A stretch of DNA of 50,000 bases from Symbiodinium natans (GCA_905221605.1 CAJNDS010002212.1:325001-375000); one strand, 5' to 3'. Shown: positions 9,136-18,689, numbered from the stretch's first letter. The notes: generated by a model from the sequence alone, not told the origin. Numbers and translations: made by a program.

Positions 9136-9494
9136 AGTAGAGCATTCAAAGAAGCGACCACCACAGCACGCACCTCGGCATCAATGAAATCCTGGCGCGT
9201 GAAAGCATTGCAGGAAAGCCAGTGCCTCAAGCAGTCAGTCGAGTTGCCAAGCTTGGCATGAAGCCTCACTGACCCGCACAGCATCAAAGCTATCACTTGG
9301 GACGTTCCTCCTTATACTAACAGTCCTTAATAGGGATTACAGTACCCCCCCCCCATGTTATAATCCTTATTAAATTAAGGACTGTTAGTATAAGGGGGGA
9401 ACATCCCAAGCAATCACGAACAGGTGGAGCACAAGTAAGCCCCGATCAATTGCTGCTCGGGGATGCCTCACGTGTTCGATCGCCGAGATGAAGA
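9136..9494 (-). CDS. Exon of unidentified gene G2, interrupted by MITE copy B
   Basis: The minus strand is open from 9494 (after AATAG) to 9410, is interrupted by the 113-bp element at 9297-9409, and is open again from 9296 to 9136 (ending ACT|GTAGGG, a GT donor). Deleting the element and one copy of its 8-bp target repeat gives one continuous frame: ...LLVLHLFVIALMLCGSVRLH... then NSTDCLRHWLSCNAFTRQDF. The entry phase (two bases, then TTC) matches the preceding exon 9677-9766. A hydrophobic segment and conserved-looking Trp/Cys residues are visible, but I do not recognise a family. Confidence 0.65.
9297..9409. mobile_element. MITE/introner family 1, copy B, inside a coding exon
   Basis: Ends TTGGGACGTTCCTCCTTATA and its inverted partner ...GGGGGGAACATCCCAA, with inner inverted repeats through ACAGTCCTTAAT. 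It is flanked by GCTATCAC (9289-9296) and GCAATCAC (9410-9417), an 8-bp target duplication with one mismatch. It splits a protein-coding frame that is restored exactly by removing element plus one duplicate. In the minus sense the duplicate starts GTGA and contains GATAG; the exact splice dinucleotides are not resolved. Confidence 0.9.
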
Positions 9495-9518
9495 CTATTA
9501 AAGACTGGCAGGAACCCT

Positions 9519-9620
9519 AAACCACCCTAAACCCTAAACCCTAAACCCTATACCCTAAACCCTACACCCTAAACCCTAAACCCTAAACCCTAAAACAAAA
9601 AACCCTAAACCCTAAACTAG
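9519..9620. repeat. CCCTAAA array
   Basis: About 12 units with variants, inside the inferred intron between G2 exons 9677-9766 and 9136-9494. Confidence 0.9.
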
Positions 9621-9676
9621 GGCCATCCACGAAAATCCACGACCTCGGCCGAAGCCCCAGAGCCAAGGGGCTCAGC

Positions 9677-9766
9677 CTCGTTGTTGCCAGTACTTGGCTG
9701 CGAGATTGGCGCAGGTCAGGGCAACCACCTGCAGGCGAAGTTTCTGGTTCAGCGGCTCGGAACAAC
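9677..9766 (-). CDS. Exon of gene G2
   Basis: Ninety bases on the minus strand: GT, 29 codons (CSEPLNQKLRLQVVALTCAN then LAAKYWQQR), then one G before GCTGAGCC, a GC donor. The upstream boundary is TTTAG|GTTGTTCC at the end of a TTTAGGG tract. Phases match both neighbours (9815-9893 and 9136-9494). It looks like a helical segment; no family identified. Confidence 0.65.
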
Positions 9767-9814
9767 CTAAACCCTAAACCCTAAACCCTAAACCCTAAAC
9801 CCCAAACCCTAAAC
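9767..9814 (-). other. Putative intron made wholly of telomere-like repeats (48 nt)
   Basis: On the minus strand it begins GTTTAGGG and ends GGGTTTAG, so both GT and AG come from the repeat itself. Joining 9815-9893 to 9677-9766 across it gives an in-phase product (...GWTDEGCSEPLNQ...). Reading through would hit TAG in the upstream frame. Confidence 0.55.
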
Positions 9815-9893
9815 CCTCATCAGTCCACCCCTTCAGATCCAAGGAGAGAAGGGCGGCTTTGTCACGCACTTTCTCGCGACTCTCGGGCTTTAG
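9815..9893 (-). CDS. Exon of gene G2
   Basis: The minus strand reads TCTLKPESREKVRDKAALLS then LDLKGWTDE plus one G, in one open frame, then GT of the telomere-like tract. The 5' boundary is probably an AG near 9893. Charged, helical composition; unidentified. Confidence 0.55.
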
Positions 9894-9944
9894 CGTGCAG
9901 GTGCTTTGTACATGTGGCCAGTCCTCTACATGGGGTTTACGATG

Positions 9945-10030
9945 ATAGGGGTACCTTATTGGGGTCCTCATTATCAGAGAACCCTATTATTTGGGGACTA
10001 TGTAAAGGGGTCCCTTATTTTCGTAAGCCA
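9945..10030. repeat. Dispersed repeat R, copy 2
   Basis: Contains GGGGTACCTTATTGGGGTCC, CCCTATTATTTGGGGAC and GGGGTCCCTTATTTTCGTAA in the same order as the other copies of repeat R. Confidence 0.7.
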
Positions 10031-11084
10031 CCACAATACGGTCCCCTTCTTCGGGGCATCTGCCAAAATCTGTCCCCTTGAGGGGCCCTTTTTTCTTGAG
10101 GAACCCTAAACCCTAAACCCTAAACCCTAATTAGAGAACTGGCCATCTGCATTGCTTGCCCATTCTGGCGCGGCCGTGCAGGCGGGGGTTGTTCTGAACT
10201 TAGGATGATTTAGGGTCCCTTTTGGGTGGGTTACCCGTTTGCGGCTTGGGTTTCGGGTTTAGGGTTCCGGGAGAAAGGAAAGTCTCCCGGCGTGAATTTA
10301 GAACAACCCGCGTCACTTTGCCTACATCACCGCGGTCACAGAGTCATCGTCCCTTAGGCAAGGTTGCGCGCAAGGGCAGTTCTCTGAAGTACTATTCCTT
10401 TATGGCAACCCTAAACCCGAAACCCTAAAACCTAAACGGTGGACCCAAATCAGCATCATCAGCAGAACCGGGGAGGGAGGAGGGGCGGCATGGAAAATTC
10501 TAAGGGTGGCATCAAAACTCGCAACAGCCCAGCAGCCAACAGCCCAATATGCCCTCTGCATAACATGGCTCAACCGCTGCCATCATACCCTACACTTCCT
10601 AAAACCCTAAACCCTCAAACCCTAAACCCTAAACCCTAAAACCCTAAACCCTAAAATCCTAAACCCTCAACCTTTGAAGACCTGACCAGCTGTAGTCCCA
10701 TGCCGCTGCGCGCAGACACACCCTAAATCATAAACCTTGTGCACCCTCACACCTTGTTTTACCCCTAATAAGGACCTCTGAACTTCTGTAAGCCACACAA
10801 CCTACAAAAGCCCGAAGCTCCAAAAACCCTAATCCCTAAACCCTGAACCCTGAACCAATCTCCAGGTGCAGGACAGGGCTGGTGGAGTGAGCTCAGGCTC
10901 ACAGATTGGAGGCTGCGAGTGGACCTGGGCCGAAACGGAAGCTGAAAAAGAACAACCTGAATCACTAAACCCGACACCCTTACGGGGTTTGAAGCTACTT
11001 CTTCAGCCCTTTATACTATACCTGTCAACATGAAATTCCTAAGCCCAACTAGAAGCTACAATCAGTCCTGGGCGTATGCCTCGC

Positions 11085-11218
11085 CTAAACCCTAAACCCT
11101 AAACCCTAAACCTTAAACCCTAAACCCTAAACCCTAAACCCTAATTAAACCCTCAACCCTAAAACCCAAAACCCAAAACCCTAAACCCTAAACCTAAACC
11201 CTAAACCCTAAACCCTAA
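11085..11218. repeat. CCCTAAA array
   Basis: About 18 units with CCTTAAA, CCCTCAA and CCCAAAA variants; positional equivalent of 1398-1500. Confidence 0.93.
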
Positions 11219-11329
11219 CGCACGTGCCTCTGCATCCCCAGGATGTGGGACCGTCACAGGCCCGGTCCAGAACCTCAAAACACTTGGCACACCGTGGTCT
11301 GACTGGCTGGCAAGGGGGTTTAGGGTTTA

Positions 11330-11417
11330 GGGGTACCTTCTTGGCGTCCTTCTTATAAGGGGATCCTACTACGAGTACTTGGGGGTCAACTTTCTAGGGG
11401 TCCCGTGTTTCCGTGAA
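11330..11417. repeat. Dispersed repeat R, copy 3
   Basis: GGGGTACCTTCTTGGCGTCC, GGGGATCCTACTACGAGTAC, CTAGGGGTCCCGTGTTTCCG; same order and strand as the other copies, and inserted within block B copy 2. Confidence 0.7.
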
Positions 11418-11788
11418 CCCCGCATGTGATTCAAGGCAACTGCCCGCTACATGCGGCTTTCGGACGGCCAGGTGTACAAGTTCATCTTGTAGCTCCCACT
11501 TGCTCAAGTTCCCCCTACACTCTGCTGAGCACTTGACTCAGTCACCACAGTCTTCACGCTCAGCAAGCTCAGTTCTGTGTTCCACACTGCTTTTCTTCCA
11601 CGAAGTTGCTTCCTCGATGCTCTTCTGATTGGCACAGAAGCATGGCCGCTGGCCGACTGAGATAGCCAGTCTGCCCTTCACCACGGAAGCAATGCTGGAG
11701 TCACTTTCGTACCTCCTGGGGACCGGCTTTCATGCCGAGAGCTCAGCAGAGCAACGCTGAAGATGATTTTGGAATCGCCGTGTTTCCC

Positions 11789-11900
11789 TAAACCCTAAAA
11801 CGCTATGCCCTGAACCCTGAACCCTAAACCCTGAACCCTGAACCCTAAACCCTAAACCCTAAACCCTAAACCCTAAACCCTAAACCCTAAACCCTAAACC
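11789..11900. repeat. CCCTAAA/CCCTGAA array
   Basis: About 15 units, the first part mixing CCCTGAA with CCCTAAA and the rest pure. Confidence 0.92.
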
Positions 11901-12152
11901 GAACTTGCAGAACGAGATCTGCTCAGGCGCCAGCTGCAGTCCCGCCAGATTGGCTCTGGCCACCTCCAAGCCTGGCAGGGCTTTCGATGCAGCCCATCAA
12001 AAACTCTGGACATTTGGGGGTTCAGGGTTTGGGGTTTAGGGTTTTTGGGATGTGGGTTTAGGGTCTGTTTGGGGTGGCTGACTGAGAGAGGTTTAGGGTC
12101 AATGGAGCATCCTAAGATACGTACAAGGCCTCAAAAAAGCCCTGACCTAAAC

Positions 12153-12253
12153 TTGGGATGTTCCCCCTTATACGAACAGTCCTTAATATAGATTACAATA
12201 TGGGGTGCGATTCTCCCTCTGAAGGACTGTTAGTATAAGGGGGAACATCCCAA
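12153..12253. mobile_element. MITE/introner family 1, copy C
   Basis: Ends TTGGGATGTTCCCCCTTATA and the inverted partner ending ...GGGAACATCCCAA. It is 101 bp, flanked by ACCTAAAC and CCCTAAAT (six of eight bases match). Here the target is itself CCCTAAA-like and no coding frame is obvious on either side. Confidence 0.85.
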
Positions 12254-12464
12254 CCCTAAATATATATGTGGGGATCCTCTGTGTTTGTCATGTAGGGCTG
12301 ACTGGGTCTTCTGAAACTTCATCAGGCTTCATCAGGAGATATCAGGAGCTTTTGAGGCTTAACAAGACTTTCCAGGGCGCATGGGGCAGAGCTTCTAGGC
12401 TCTAGACGGCTCATCGGGCCTCTAGTGAGAAACGTGTAAACTCAACTCTAAACGGGGCTTTCCA

Positions 12465-12535
12465 AAATAGGGGGTTATTGTAAGGGAATCCGACTATTTG
12501 GGGGTCTGCTGTCGGGGTTCCTTGCTTCCGTAAAC
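12465..12535. repeat. Dispersed repeat R, copy 4
   Basis: AATAGGGGGTTATTG, GGGAATCCGACTATTTGGGG, GGGGTTCCTTGCTTCCGTAA; a shorter, diverged copy immediately left of MITE copy D. Confidence 0.6.
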
Positions 12536-12559
12536 TCGAACCCTAAAACTCTCTACAAC

Positions 12560-12656
12560 TTGGGATGTTCCCCCTGATGCTAACGGTCCTAGGGATCATA
12601 ATAGGGAGTACATACTTCCGATTAAGGACTGCTAGTATAAGGGGGAACATCAACAC
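12560..12656. mobile_element. MITE/introner family 1, copy D
   Basis: Ends TTGGGATGTTCCCCCTGATG and inverted partner ...AAGGGGGAACATCAACAC, with the last few bases altered. It is flanked by the perfect direct repeat TCTACAAC (12552-12559 and 12657-12664). On the minus strand, the sequence just right of it reads as a possible exon (CTRLDQTEVHVRDPEPGCEV) continuous into the duplicated site. Confidence 0.85.
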
Positions 12657-12735
12657 TCTACAACCTCACATCCTGGCTCTGGGTCGCGCACGTGAACTTC
12701 CGTCTGGTCCAACCTGGTGCAACCCTCTGATCAAT
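12657..12735 (-). CDS. Possible exon abutting MITE copy D
   Basis: The minus strand is open with protein-like content (EGCTRLDQTEVHVRDPEPGC then EVVE) and runs straight into the 8-bp duplicate next to the element. Short, so weakly supported; unidentified. Confidence 0.35.
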
Positions 12736-12775
12736 TCGGGGCCTCGTTTTGGGGGGACCTAAATTTTAAACCCTA

Positions 12776-12832
12776 AACCCTAAACCCTAAACCCTGAACC
12801 CTAAACCCTAAACCCTAAACCCTAAACCCTGA
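12776..12832. repeat. CCCTAAA array
   Basis: About eight units, one CCCTGAA. To its right, 12833-12960 holds no gene I can support. Confidence 0.93.
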
Positions 12833-12965
12833 AGCCCTTTGAAGCCCAACCCGAAACACTTGGCTACAACCAAACCTCCTTGACATTGCATGTTCAGAGG
12901 GAATCCCCTTGCTTTGGCCCTCTCTTCTCTCGACAGCCGTTTGCGCAAAAGAATCTCGGGTTGGC

Positions 12966-13110
12966 TCACATACAAGTACCTCTCTCCTCGGCCCGACGTT
13001 GCGTAGGGTTCAGGGTAGGGTTTAGGGTTTAGGGTTTAGGGTGAAGGGTTTAGGATTTACAGTCAGGTTAGAGTCACATACAAGTACCTCTCCCCTCGGC
13101 CTTACGTTGC
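12966..13110. repeat. TTTAGGG array between two 37-bp direct repeats
   Basis: The segment TCACATACAAGTACCTCTC... to ...ACGTTGC occurs at 12966-13002 and again at 13074-13110 (34 of 37 identical). Between them lie about 70 bp of TTTAGGG-type units with variants. This looks like an array gained together with, or inside, a duplication of the target. Confidence 0.9.
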
Positions 13111-13344
13111 TTCCCTCTATTCAAAAAAAACACAGGGCTGCATGGGAGACTAAGCACCTAAACCCTAAACGCACCCCCTACAACTTCAGGGCTCAGGGCT
13201 GAGCATTTTCAGGTTTAGGGTCGTAGGAAGTGGTGTTTTAAAAAGGGTTCAATAAACCCTAACGCTAAACCCCAATACCTAAACCCTAAACCCTACTGCA
13301 AACCCAAACTTTGGGTTTCAGGGACTCTGGCGGCCTCTTCGGGT

Positions 13345-13470
13345 TAGGTCGGGGTCCCCGGCCTTGTTGCCGCGCATGTCCAGCTCCCTCAAAGCAAGGC
13401 CGGCTACCTGGGACAGCGCTTGTCCCAAGGCACTCGCCCCGATGTCCGTGATGCCTGCCACATTGGCGGC
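13345..13470 (-). CDS. LRR exon fragment (ribonuclease-inhibitor type)
   Basis: The minus strand reads QAANVAGITDIGASALGQAL then SQVAGLALRELDMRGNKAGD in one frame. The ...GASALGQAL...LRELDMRGNKAGD pattern is that of ribonuclease-inhibitor-like leucine-rich repeats (LxxLxLxxN with G-Ala turns). It is one of several minus-strand LRR fragments between 13.3 and 20.0 kb and at 27.1 kb that may belong to one dispersed gene or to several decayed copies. Confidence 0.6.
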
Positions 13471-13483
13471 TTGTCAGGGCGTA

Positions 13484-13487
13484 GGGT

Positions 13488-13575
<88 letters not shown>

Positions 13576-13593
13576 GGTTCGAGGGCTTAGGGT

Positions 13594-13639
<46 letters not shown>

Positions 13640-13655
13640 GGTTTAGGGTTTAGGG
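13484..13655. repeat. TTGAGGG variant array
   Basis: About 22 units of GGGTTGA, a one-base variant of the usual heptamer, ending in three TTTAGGG units. The variant has been amplified as a block, so arrays grow locally rather than each being a fresh copy of telomeric DNA. Confidence 0.95.
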
Positions 13656-13774
13656 TTTAGCCCCAGAAAGACCTTGGGTGTGAACTGGCCTGCTTATGTG
13701 AGTCCCCACCGTTTACCCTAACCCCTAAACCCTAAACCCTTTTCCCCAAACCCGTCTAAGGGCCTAGTGGGGGA

Positions 13775-13850
13775 AATCTTCCAAGCGCTGGGCCGTTCAG
13801 CTCCAGGTCCAACCACTCGAGCCGCGGCATCCTGTGCAGCGCTCTTGGGT
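13775..13850 (-). CDS. LRR exon fragment
   Basis: The minus strand reads RALHRMPRLEWLDLELNGPA, a clean LxxLxLxxN leucine-rich-repeat core. Neighbouring DNA is low complexity. Fragment only. Confidence 0.5.
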
Positions 13851-13914
13851 TCTTTTACAGGGAAGGGGCGAAGGGGCGGGTGGGGGGGGGGGGATTTGGG
13901 GTTTTGGATTTATA

Positions 13915-14175
13915 GGGGTTTAGGGTTTGTAGGGTTTGTAGGGTTTATAGGGTTTATAGGGTTTATAGGGTTTATAGGGTTTATAGGGTTTATAGGGTTT
14001 ATAGGGTTGATAGGGTTTATAGGGTTTATAGGGTTTATAGGGTTTATAGGGTTTATAGGGTTTATAGGGTTCATAGGGTTTATAGGGTTCATAGGGTTTA
14101 CAGGGTTCATAGGGTTTATAGGGTTTATAGGGTGGGTTAATAGGGTTTATAGGGTTTATAGGGTTTATAGGTTTT
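13915..14175. repeat. TTTATAGGG nine-base array
   Basis: About 28 units of GGGTTTATA with a few GGGTTCATA, GGGTTGATA and GGGTTTACA variants. Open frames of repeating GFI or NPI residues are by-products. Confidence 0.95.
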
Positions 14176-14469
14176 AGGGTTTAGGGTTTAGGGTTTGGGG
14201 TTTAGGGTTTAGGGCGTTTAGGGTTTGAGGGCGCTTAGGGCGTTTAGGGTTTGGGGTTTTAGGGGTTAAAGGGTTAGGGAAATCAGGGTTTTAGGGTTGA
14301 GGGTTACGGGTTAGGGGAAATGATGGTTTTTGGGTTTAGGGTTAAGGGTGAGGGTTTAGGGGAGGGTCTTTTGGAGGCAGTGAGGGTCTTGGGGTTTTTA
14401 AGGCTTTTTCGGGATAATGAGGGTTGCGAGCTTCTTGGGGCATTTTTGGCTTTTAGGGCTTTTCAGGGT

Positions 14470-14820
14470 TTCGTGGCCAGAGCTTCTCTAACCCCAGGAC
14501 CATCCCAGGAGAATGCCTGGAGTGCCCAACCCCAGAGAATCCCACCACCTAATCCCCCACAGAACCCCGGAGTGCCCAGCCCCCAGTGCAAAATCAGAGC
14601 ATTTCTGGAATGCCCAACCCCAGAGTATCCCCCAAAGAGCTTTTGGAGTGCCCAACCCCAGAGTGCAGAGCATCATCAGAGACTCCCTGGAGTGCCCAGC
14701 CTGAAGTGCCCAACCCCAGAGTGTTCCCAGAAATTCCCTAGGTTGGTTCAGAGAAGCCCCTGGAGAATCCCTGGAGTGCCCAACCGCAGTGCCCCCAGTG
14801 AATCCCCTGAGCAGTAGACC
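14470..14820. repeat. Irregular minisatellite, GGAGTGCCCAACCCCAGAG unit
   Basis: About eight imperfect copies of a unit with core TGGAGTGCCCAACCCCAGAG and spacers of 10-40 bp. The reverse-complement form (GTTGGGCACTGCAGGGACAC and similar) appears at 49639-49750. Long open frames on both strands here are repeat products. Confidence 0.8.
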
Positions 14821-14849
14821 CACCCGTACGCTGCTTTTGGAAATGAACT

Positions 14850-15250
14850 TAGCTCACCGGTGCATGGTGTCGATGTTGCGCTTGGAGATGTAGCAACATG
14901 GTTTCAACGCTGCCTTGAAGAGGTATCACAAAGCAGATTTTTGATCCTGAGCCAGAGTGGCGCTTAGCCTTAGCCCCCCGAAGGCTGCGCATCAACTTTC
15001 GGGCTGACGAAGTACCGCTCAGGACCTCAACAACATGGGCTTGGTGGCCACACCGAATCCCAGTGGGTCTTGCCCCAATTTGCACGCACCCCGGCTGGGC
15101 CCTATCCCCACGCCCCTGTTGTTCAACCTTACGGCGATACTCCCCTCAGAACCTTAATAAAACAATATGTTTAATGTCCTCTTGGGTTTTATATAAACAA
15201 ACATTTAAAAGAACAATTTTCAAGGGGGATATAGACGGTTGGTAAGAAAC
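14850..15250. other. Single-copy-looking island, no supported gene
   Basis: There are no telomere-like units between about 14820 and 15590 apart from the edges. A 78-codon minus-strand frame (14849-15085) is open but I cannot distinguish it from chance. Confidence 0.4.
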
Positions 15251-15360
15251 TCGGCTAGCTCCCACGCTCCCACGCTCCCACGGGCTAGCTTTCGTGATTT
15301 CATCACACCCTGACACCTAAGCTCCCAACCCCTCGACCCGCTTTCAACCCTTTTTCCCCC

Positions 15361-15362
15361 CC

Positions 15363-15423
<61 letters not shown>
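15361..15423. repeat. Poly-C tract (about 60)
   Basis: The longest homopolymer in the window, interrupted once by A near its start. It lies just 3' (minus sense) of the LRR fragment at 15440-15530. Confidence 0.97.
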
Positions 15424-15425
<2 letters not shown>

Positions 15426-15439
15426 CCCTAAGAAGGAAG

Positions 15440-15530
15440 TCAAAAAGTGGGGCCTGCTTATGCTCCCAGCTACTGCTTGCAAGCCCATGTCGCCGATGGC
15501 GTTCTCTGTGAGAGAGAGCCTCAACGCAAC
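15440..15530 (-). CDS. LRR exon fragment
   Basis: The minus strand reads ASVALRLSLTENAIGDMGLQ then AVAGSISRPHFLTS. LRLSLTENAIGDMGLQAVA is a typical ribonuclease-inhibitor-type LRR. It runs toward the poly-C tract on its 3' side. Confidence 0.6.
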
Positions 15531-15587
15531 AGAGGCGAGTCTGGGCTTAGGTTTTTAGGGGCTGAGAGCTTTAGGGCTTCCCTAAAC

Positions 15588-15660
15588 CCTAAACCCTAAA
15601 CCCTAAACCCTAAACCCTAAGCCCTAAGCCCTAAACCCTAAACCCTAAACCCTAACCCCT
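15588..15660. repeat. CCCTAAA array
   Basis: About ten units including two CCCTAAG. The rest of 15660-16770 is a patchwork of G-rich heptamer variants (16260-16470) with no gene I can defend. Confidence 0.93.
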
Positions 15661-16774
15661 TTCGGAGCTTAGGGCGTCGGGGCTTTCAGAGTTTGGAAGC
15701 CGGGGGTTTGGGGTTTCGGGGTTGTGGTTTTGATGGTTACCCGAAAGCCCAAAGGCTACACGTCACAATCCCATAGGAAACCTGGGCCTCTCTTTTTAGG
15801 GTTTAGGGTTTAGGGTTTAGGGAGTCTTGGTAGGGGGGGGGGGGGAGGGTGTATTCGAGGCTAGACACAAGAGTAGCCTAGGAATAAAGATTGCGCCCCT
15901 TTTGGTTTGAATGGGCTTATGAGGGAACCGAAACCCCACCCCCTAAAAGAAGGTACCCCTGTCAAAACTCAACGGTCATTGGAGATTCCAGCAACCTTTC
16001 AGAGGAGTCGCCACCCAGGGTCCCCCTGTAAGCCCTGTAACTTCTCTCTAAACCCTCTTATAAGGAAGCCCCCTAAACCCTAAACCCTTAAACCCTAGAC
16101 CCTAAACCCTAAACCCCAAGCCCCAAACCCTAACTCAACCCCAAACCCAGGGGTCACCAAACGCCTGAGGGTTGACTGCGGCCGCGGCCACTCCAATGCT
16201 GGAGCATGATCCAGCTTGAAGGCGCGTGCCAAGGCTACTGCCTTCGGAGGAGATGGGAAGGGTTTGGGGTTTAGGGGTTGGGGTTTAGGGTTTAGGGTGT
16301 TAGGATGTAGGGCTTAAGGATTAGGGTTTAGGGATTGGTGCTTCGGGTTGATATAGGGTTTAGGGCTTAGGGTTTAGGGACTGGGGTTGAGGATTCAGGA
16401 TTTAGGCTTTAGGCTTTAGGGTTTGGATTTAGGCTTTAGGGATTGGGGTTTACGGATTGGGGATTAGGGTTTCGGGCTTGGGGGGGGGGTGGGTTCGTGC
16501 TTCAAGTTTCCGCTTGGGGCTGCGCCCCCTGGCTGCCCAGCGCGTTCCGCGCCAGGTGCAAATCCTGCGCGGGGGAAGTCAAGCCACAGGCCCTTAGGGC
16601 CCTTAGGGCCCTTAGGGTTCTTACACACTCGGAACCGAGTCCCCGAAGTTGGCAGCAAGCTTGTGACACCCAAAACCCTAAACATCCTTCAGCCCGAAAG
16701 AAAGGATTTAGAGTTTAGGGTTAGGACTTAGGGTTAAACCCTATACACCTTACAAACGCCGTTGGTGTTCCGGA

Positions 16775-16870
16775 TCAGGAAACCGTTGCTTTGAACCCCT
16801 TCTCTTTGCCTGCAGCCTGGGCAACTGCTTCATTGCCGTGGCGATGGCCCGAGCCTTGGGCTCAATCAAG
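16775..16870 (-). CDS. Possible LRR-like exon fragment
   Basis: The minus strand reads VKSLIEPKARAIATAMKQLP then RLQAKRRG. The ...ATAMKQLPRLQ... stretch resembles the helical part of an LRR. Weak on its own; included because of the other minus-strand LRR fragments nearby. Confidence 0.35.
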
Positions 16871-17379
16871 GATTTGACCGGGTTTGATAGGTCTTGTGGG
16901 TCTTATGAGTAGGCTTGTAAGTAGCTTAACTCTGGTGAAAACCCATTATTTAGGGCTTCAGACACTTAGAACCCTATTTGTAAGTACCCAGCTTTCCGTT
17001 GTGTTTTTGAGTTCTCGAAATAGGCTGGCCCGCGGCCCACACTTGGGGTCGTCAAAGCTGACTAAGCCCCTGTAAGCCCCCCAAAACTCATTACGGAGCT
17101 CAACCCTAACTAAACCTTATACCCTAAACCTAAACCCTAAGCCTACATGTTCGCTGTCGTGGCCCAGTCTAAACCCTAAACCCTAAATCCTAAAGTACGT
17201 CGAGCTGAGTCGAGCCGAGCCGAGTGCCCCAATGGCCCCGATGCCGTTGCCTGCAAGCACCTGCGTCGGCATCATCTTAATTGTACAATGGTTTAGGGTT
17301 TAGGGTTTATAGGGTTTAGGGTTTAGGGTTTAGGGTTTTGGGTTTTGGGTTTAGGGTTTAGGGTGTAGGGTGTAGGTTT

Positions 17380-18020
17380 AGCAGAATATATAACAATACC
17401 ATAAAAACACAATACATATCCATATACATGTGTCAACCAAACTAAATATCAAGAAAGTAGTATGCTAATTAGCGTAATGATATATTGACAACAAACTAAT
17501 TTCGTAGTAGAATACCTTATACGTTTTAGCATTACATATATATATATATTGATATGCATAAGATTTTATCAACATCTGTTAGTATGAGAACATTAAGAAA
17601 ATATAATAATCAAATCCTATATTGATAGTACAACAACAAAATTCTTGTATATACTAATAATTAAGAATAATATCAATAACGAACATAAGTATAAAACTTA
17701 AAATATATCATAGTATAATCAGATACTAGCATATTCATACAACATTATTATATAGCAACCTATTGATAAAATAATAGAACAGTATACTAATAAAAGTAGT
17801 ATCATAATATCATGCTTTATGCGAATATTCATATAAACATGAAATCGAATTATATTATGTACAGCAAGAATGTAACAAATAATGTAATACCATATTCACA
17901 TCTGCACAGAAAAAAGATCTTGTCATGCTGTACTAGTATATTCACTTACTTTGCGATTAAATTAGCAACGTAAGAACTTATTGGTATCAAAACATAATGA
18001 TATAATAAGATGTGCTAACA
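17380..18020. other. AT-rich island (about 640 bp)
   Basis: Composition shifts abruptly to very AT-rich, non-repetitive DNA between a TTTAGGG array on the left and ordinary DNA on the right. No long open frame on either strand. It could be an AT-rich intron, a degenerate transposon, or organelle-derived DNA; nothing in it lets me decide. Confidence 0.8.
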
Positions 18021-18195
18021 TTCTAACGCCTGCTTACCCTGTAAACCCCAAGGACCCATACTTCAGAACCCTTTAAAGAAGGCAAGGGACCATAATAGGG
18101 ATCATGTAGCTAACCTTGCCTTAAACAGCCCCAACTGGGCCCCAACACGAGAAATTTCGCCCTGATGGCTATAGCTTTGCTGATGGACGCGTGGG

Positions 18196-18229
18196 CTTAG
18201 GGTTTAGGGTTTAGGGTTTAGGGTTTAGG
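18196..18229. repeat. TTTAGGG array
   Basis: Four to five units abutting the 3' side (minus sense) of the LRR fragment at 18230-18295. Confidence 0.92.
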
Positions 18230-18295
18230 GCGCGCACCAGCTGCTCCAAACGAGGCGCTGCGCCGCTGACCAAAGCGCCGGCCAAGGCCTGGCAA
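18230..18295 (-). CDS. LRR exon fragment
   Basis: The minus strand reads CQALAGALVSGAAPRLEQLV then RA, the Ala-rich helix and LxxL strand of a ribonuclease-inhibitor-type LRR. Its 5' edge is TATAG|TTGCC. Joining it to the open sequence right of 18494 through the family-2 inverted-repeat element (intron 18296-18493, GT...AG) keeps one frame (...PPDATW-S-CQALAG...). Confidence 0.6.
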
Positions 18296-18303
18296 CTATA
18301 AGC

Positions 18304-18495
18304 AGGTTCATGGTACTTATCCCTAGGGCTCCAAGTATACGAAAAAAACCTACATTGGGGTCTAAAGTCTGTAAATAATACCTACTTTGGGCTATTTGGA
18401 GCCTTAGGGTTATGAACCAATGATAACTACACTTACAACCCACTTAAAAGCCCCGTAAGTGCAGTTGTTCTTGGGTTATTAAGTACCATGAACCT
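18304..18495. mobile_element. Inverted-repeat introner family 2, copy 1
   Basis: Left end AGGTTCATGGTACTTATCCC, right end reverse complement AGGTTCATGGTACTTAATAA. About 190 bp, no coding capacity. In the minus sense TTGGAG|GTTCATGG gives a GT donor and CTTATAG| an AG acceptor, and the flanking frame is preserved. No clean target duplication is visible. Confidence 0.8.
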
Positions 18496-18689
18496 CCAAG
18501 TAGCATCCGGGGGTCCGGGGGCTGCTCTCTTTTTTGGGCCCTTAAACCCCAGACACCCACTTCATTCTATGTAGGGATCCCTCATGTGATGTGTGTTCCT
18601 GAATACAGGGGTATTGGGCTCTTTGGGCAGTATATGAAGGCACGAAAGTATCCAAAACAAGGGCCAAGGGCTTGGGAGGCCCAGCGGAC

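Larger units (their letters stand above)
10301..11650. repeat. Segmental duplication block B, copy 2
   Basis: Counterpart of 619-1690, same orientation. Relative to copy 1 it carries extra telomere-like tracts (for example 10408-10435 between CCTTTATGGC and CGGTGGACCC, and 10606-10670), one copy of dispersed repeat R (11330-11417) and an insertion between 11310 and 11560. Small open frames in it are shared with copy 1 only in part, so I do not call genes. Confidence 0.85.

Noticed and set aside
13767-14177. 136-codon frame of repeating GFI residues and the antisense NPI frame
   Set aside because: Translation of the GGGTTTATA array.
16500-16600. Possible tRNA: GGTGCAAATCC resembles a T-loop, with GCCCCCT and GGGGGAAG as an acceptor stem
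   Set aside because: The interval is too short for a tRNA, and no D-arm or anticodon arm fits.
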